Assembly: GCA_002501805.1 (NCBI GenBank)
Contig: DAOI01000023.1
Coordinates: 1-43,715 of the forward strand
Reading direction: 5' to 3'
From: Euryarchaeota archaeon UBA463
GTDB taxonomy: Archaea > Thermoplasmatota > Poseidoniia > Poseidoniales > Thalassarchaeaceae
Length of the DNA stretch: 43,715 nucleotides
Positions 43,277-43,715 of this stretch are shown in pieces. A program made the translations under genes and the position numbers. Every line of letters starts with the position of its first letter. Within the stretch, counting starts at the first letter, position 1. Below the pieces are notes generated by a model, which did not search any database, was not told the DNA's origin, and worked only from the letters and a program-made list of their open reading frames with translations.

Positions 43277-43715
43277 ATGTTCATGAACTGGCTCCCACTA
43301 CTGATGACCTGCATACTCCTGCCACTTTCTGGGTGTATTTCTGACGTATCAGATGTTGATGTGTCGGACTCAGAAAGTGAAAGCTCACTGAACAGGATGA
43401 ACATCGTTGCTCAGACGCTTGACAGGGAAGTGGACGGGTACAACGAGTACAATGTGCTAGAGAACTCTTCGGGTCAGAACACCCTCATCCTATGGGCGGC
43501 ATCTGGCTGTCGGGGATGTCATGAGTGGACCGAGATGATCAGGGAGTCCGTAGCCAATGGTACGATATCCAACGAATCGAACGTTATCACCGTCCAGAGA
43601 TACCCGAGTTTCGAAAGCAGGGAGTCGTTCTTCGATGTTTTCGGGAACAACTCGTCGGAGCAGTATTCCCCATGGCCCGTGTTGACGCCTTACTCATCCG
43701 CAGTTGCATGGGACG
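43277..43715 (+). CDS. Thioredoxin-like lipoprotein, N-terminal part (cut by window)
   Basis: A partial frame, open from ATG 43277 to the window edge (146 codons). The N-terminus is a lipoprotein signal: hydrophobic WLPLLMTCILLP then LSGC, with Cys20 as the likely lipidated residue. An acidic Ser/Asp linker follows. Next is LILWAASGCRGCHEW, a thioredoxin-fold beta-strand with a redox CxxC at Cys78 and Cys81, and NVITVQRYPSF resembles the next strand. The spacing after the CxxC resembles TlpA/thioredoxin-like proteins, though Cys-Arg-Gly-Cys differs from the usual CGPC or CPxC. It probably acts outside the membrane on disulfides or as a reductant. ATG 43283 is an alternative start. The C-terminal cis-proline region lies beyond the window. 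Confidence 0.7.
   Translation, partial: MFMNWLPLLMTCILLPLSGCISDVSDVDVSDSESESSLNRMNIVAQTLDREVDGYNEYNVLENSSGQNTLILWAASGCRGCHEWTEMIRESVANGTISNESNVITVQRYPSFESRESFFDVFGNNSSEQYSPWPVLTPYSSAVAWD

Overview
The window is a compact archaeal chromosome segment. It carries several genes that are archaeal or archaeal-type: archaeosine synthase (arcS), CDP-archaeol synthase (carS), an archaeal S15 ribosomal protein, a discriminating-type archaeal glutamyl-tRNA synthetase, a UPF0201/COG1325-like RNA-binding protein and an STT3/AglB oligosaccharyltransferase. The mixture of these with a bacterial-type DnaJ, a pirin, and very large secreted proteins carrying calcium-loop or beta-helix repeats resembles marine euryarchaea of the Poseidoniales/Thermoplasmatota type. 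That placement is an inference, since no rRNA is present. No rRNA, tRNA, CRISPR array, IS element or phage gene was seen.

Layout. Positions 1-2021: the C-terminal end of RNase HII, then gltX, on the + strand. A strong stem-loop follows gltX. Positions 2100-4097: a membrane protein with a C-terminal zinc ribbon. Positions 4098-7301 (minus): arcS, rpsO and a degenerate DHH/RecJ-like protein, a translation and nucleic-acid cluster. Positions 7326-9497: a type I membrane protein. Positions 9499-11442 (minus): a zinc-ribbon coiled-coil membrane protein, then dnaJ. Positions 11484-13408: the UPF0201-like protein (+), a pyroglutamyl-peptidase/Nudix fusion (minus) and a small two-helix membrane protein (+). 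Positions 13409-19652 (minus): a 1912-residue secreted protein with about 15 acidic calcium-loop repeats, overlapped at its end by a small hypothetical gene. Positions 19843-20640: an MBL-fold hydrolase (+). Positions 20642-38360 (minus) are dominated by cell-surface functions: a STAND NTPase regulator, a 1409-residue beta-helix membrane protein, a membrane-anchored subtilase and a 3174-residue AglB. Positions 38451-40464 (minus): purD and carS. Positions 40575-42302: a membrane-anchored surface protein. Positions 42299-43189 (minus): a pirin. Position 43277 to the end: a truncated thioredoxin-like lipoprotein.

How it works together. More than half of the window encodes exported or membrane proteins. 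The core enzymes of N-glycosylation (AglB), archaeal lipid synthesis (CarS) and a membrane subtilase lie beside several sequon-containing surface proteins. This is consistent with an envelope-biogenesis neighbourhood. However, TATA-like boxes about 25-30 nt before several start codons suggest many single-gene, possibly leaderless transcripts rather than one operon. The genome is tightly packed: all six convergent gene pairs end within -4 to +1 nt of each other, and no gap exceeds 300 bases (the largest is about 190 nt, 19653-19842).

The best candidates for something undescribed are the giant AglB (extra N-terminal membrane module plus an exodomain of about 2170 residues), the pyroglutamyl-peptidase/Nudix fusion, the degenerate DHH protein next to rpsO, and the perfect inverted repeat around an AT-rich TATA-like core between purD and aglB.
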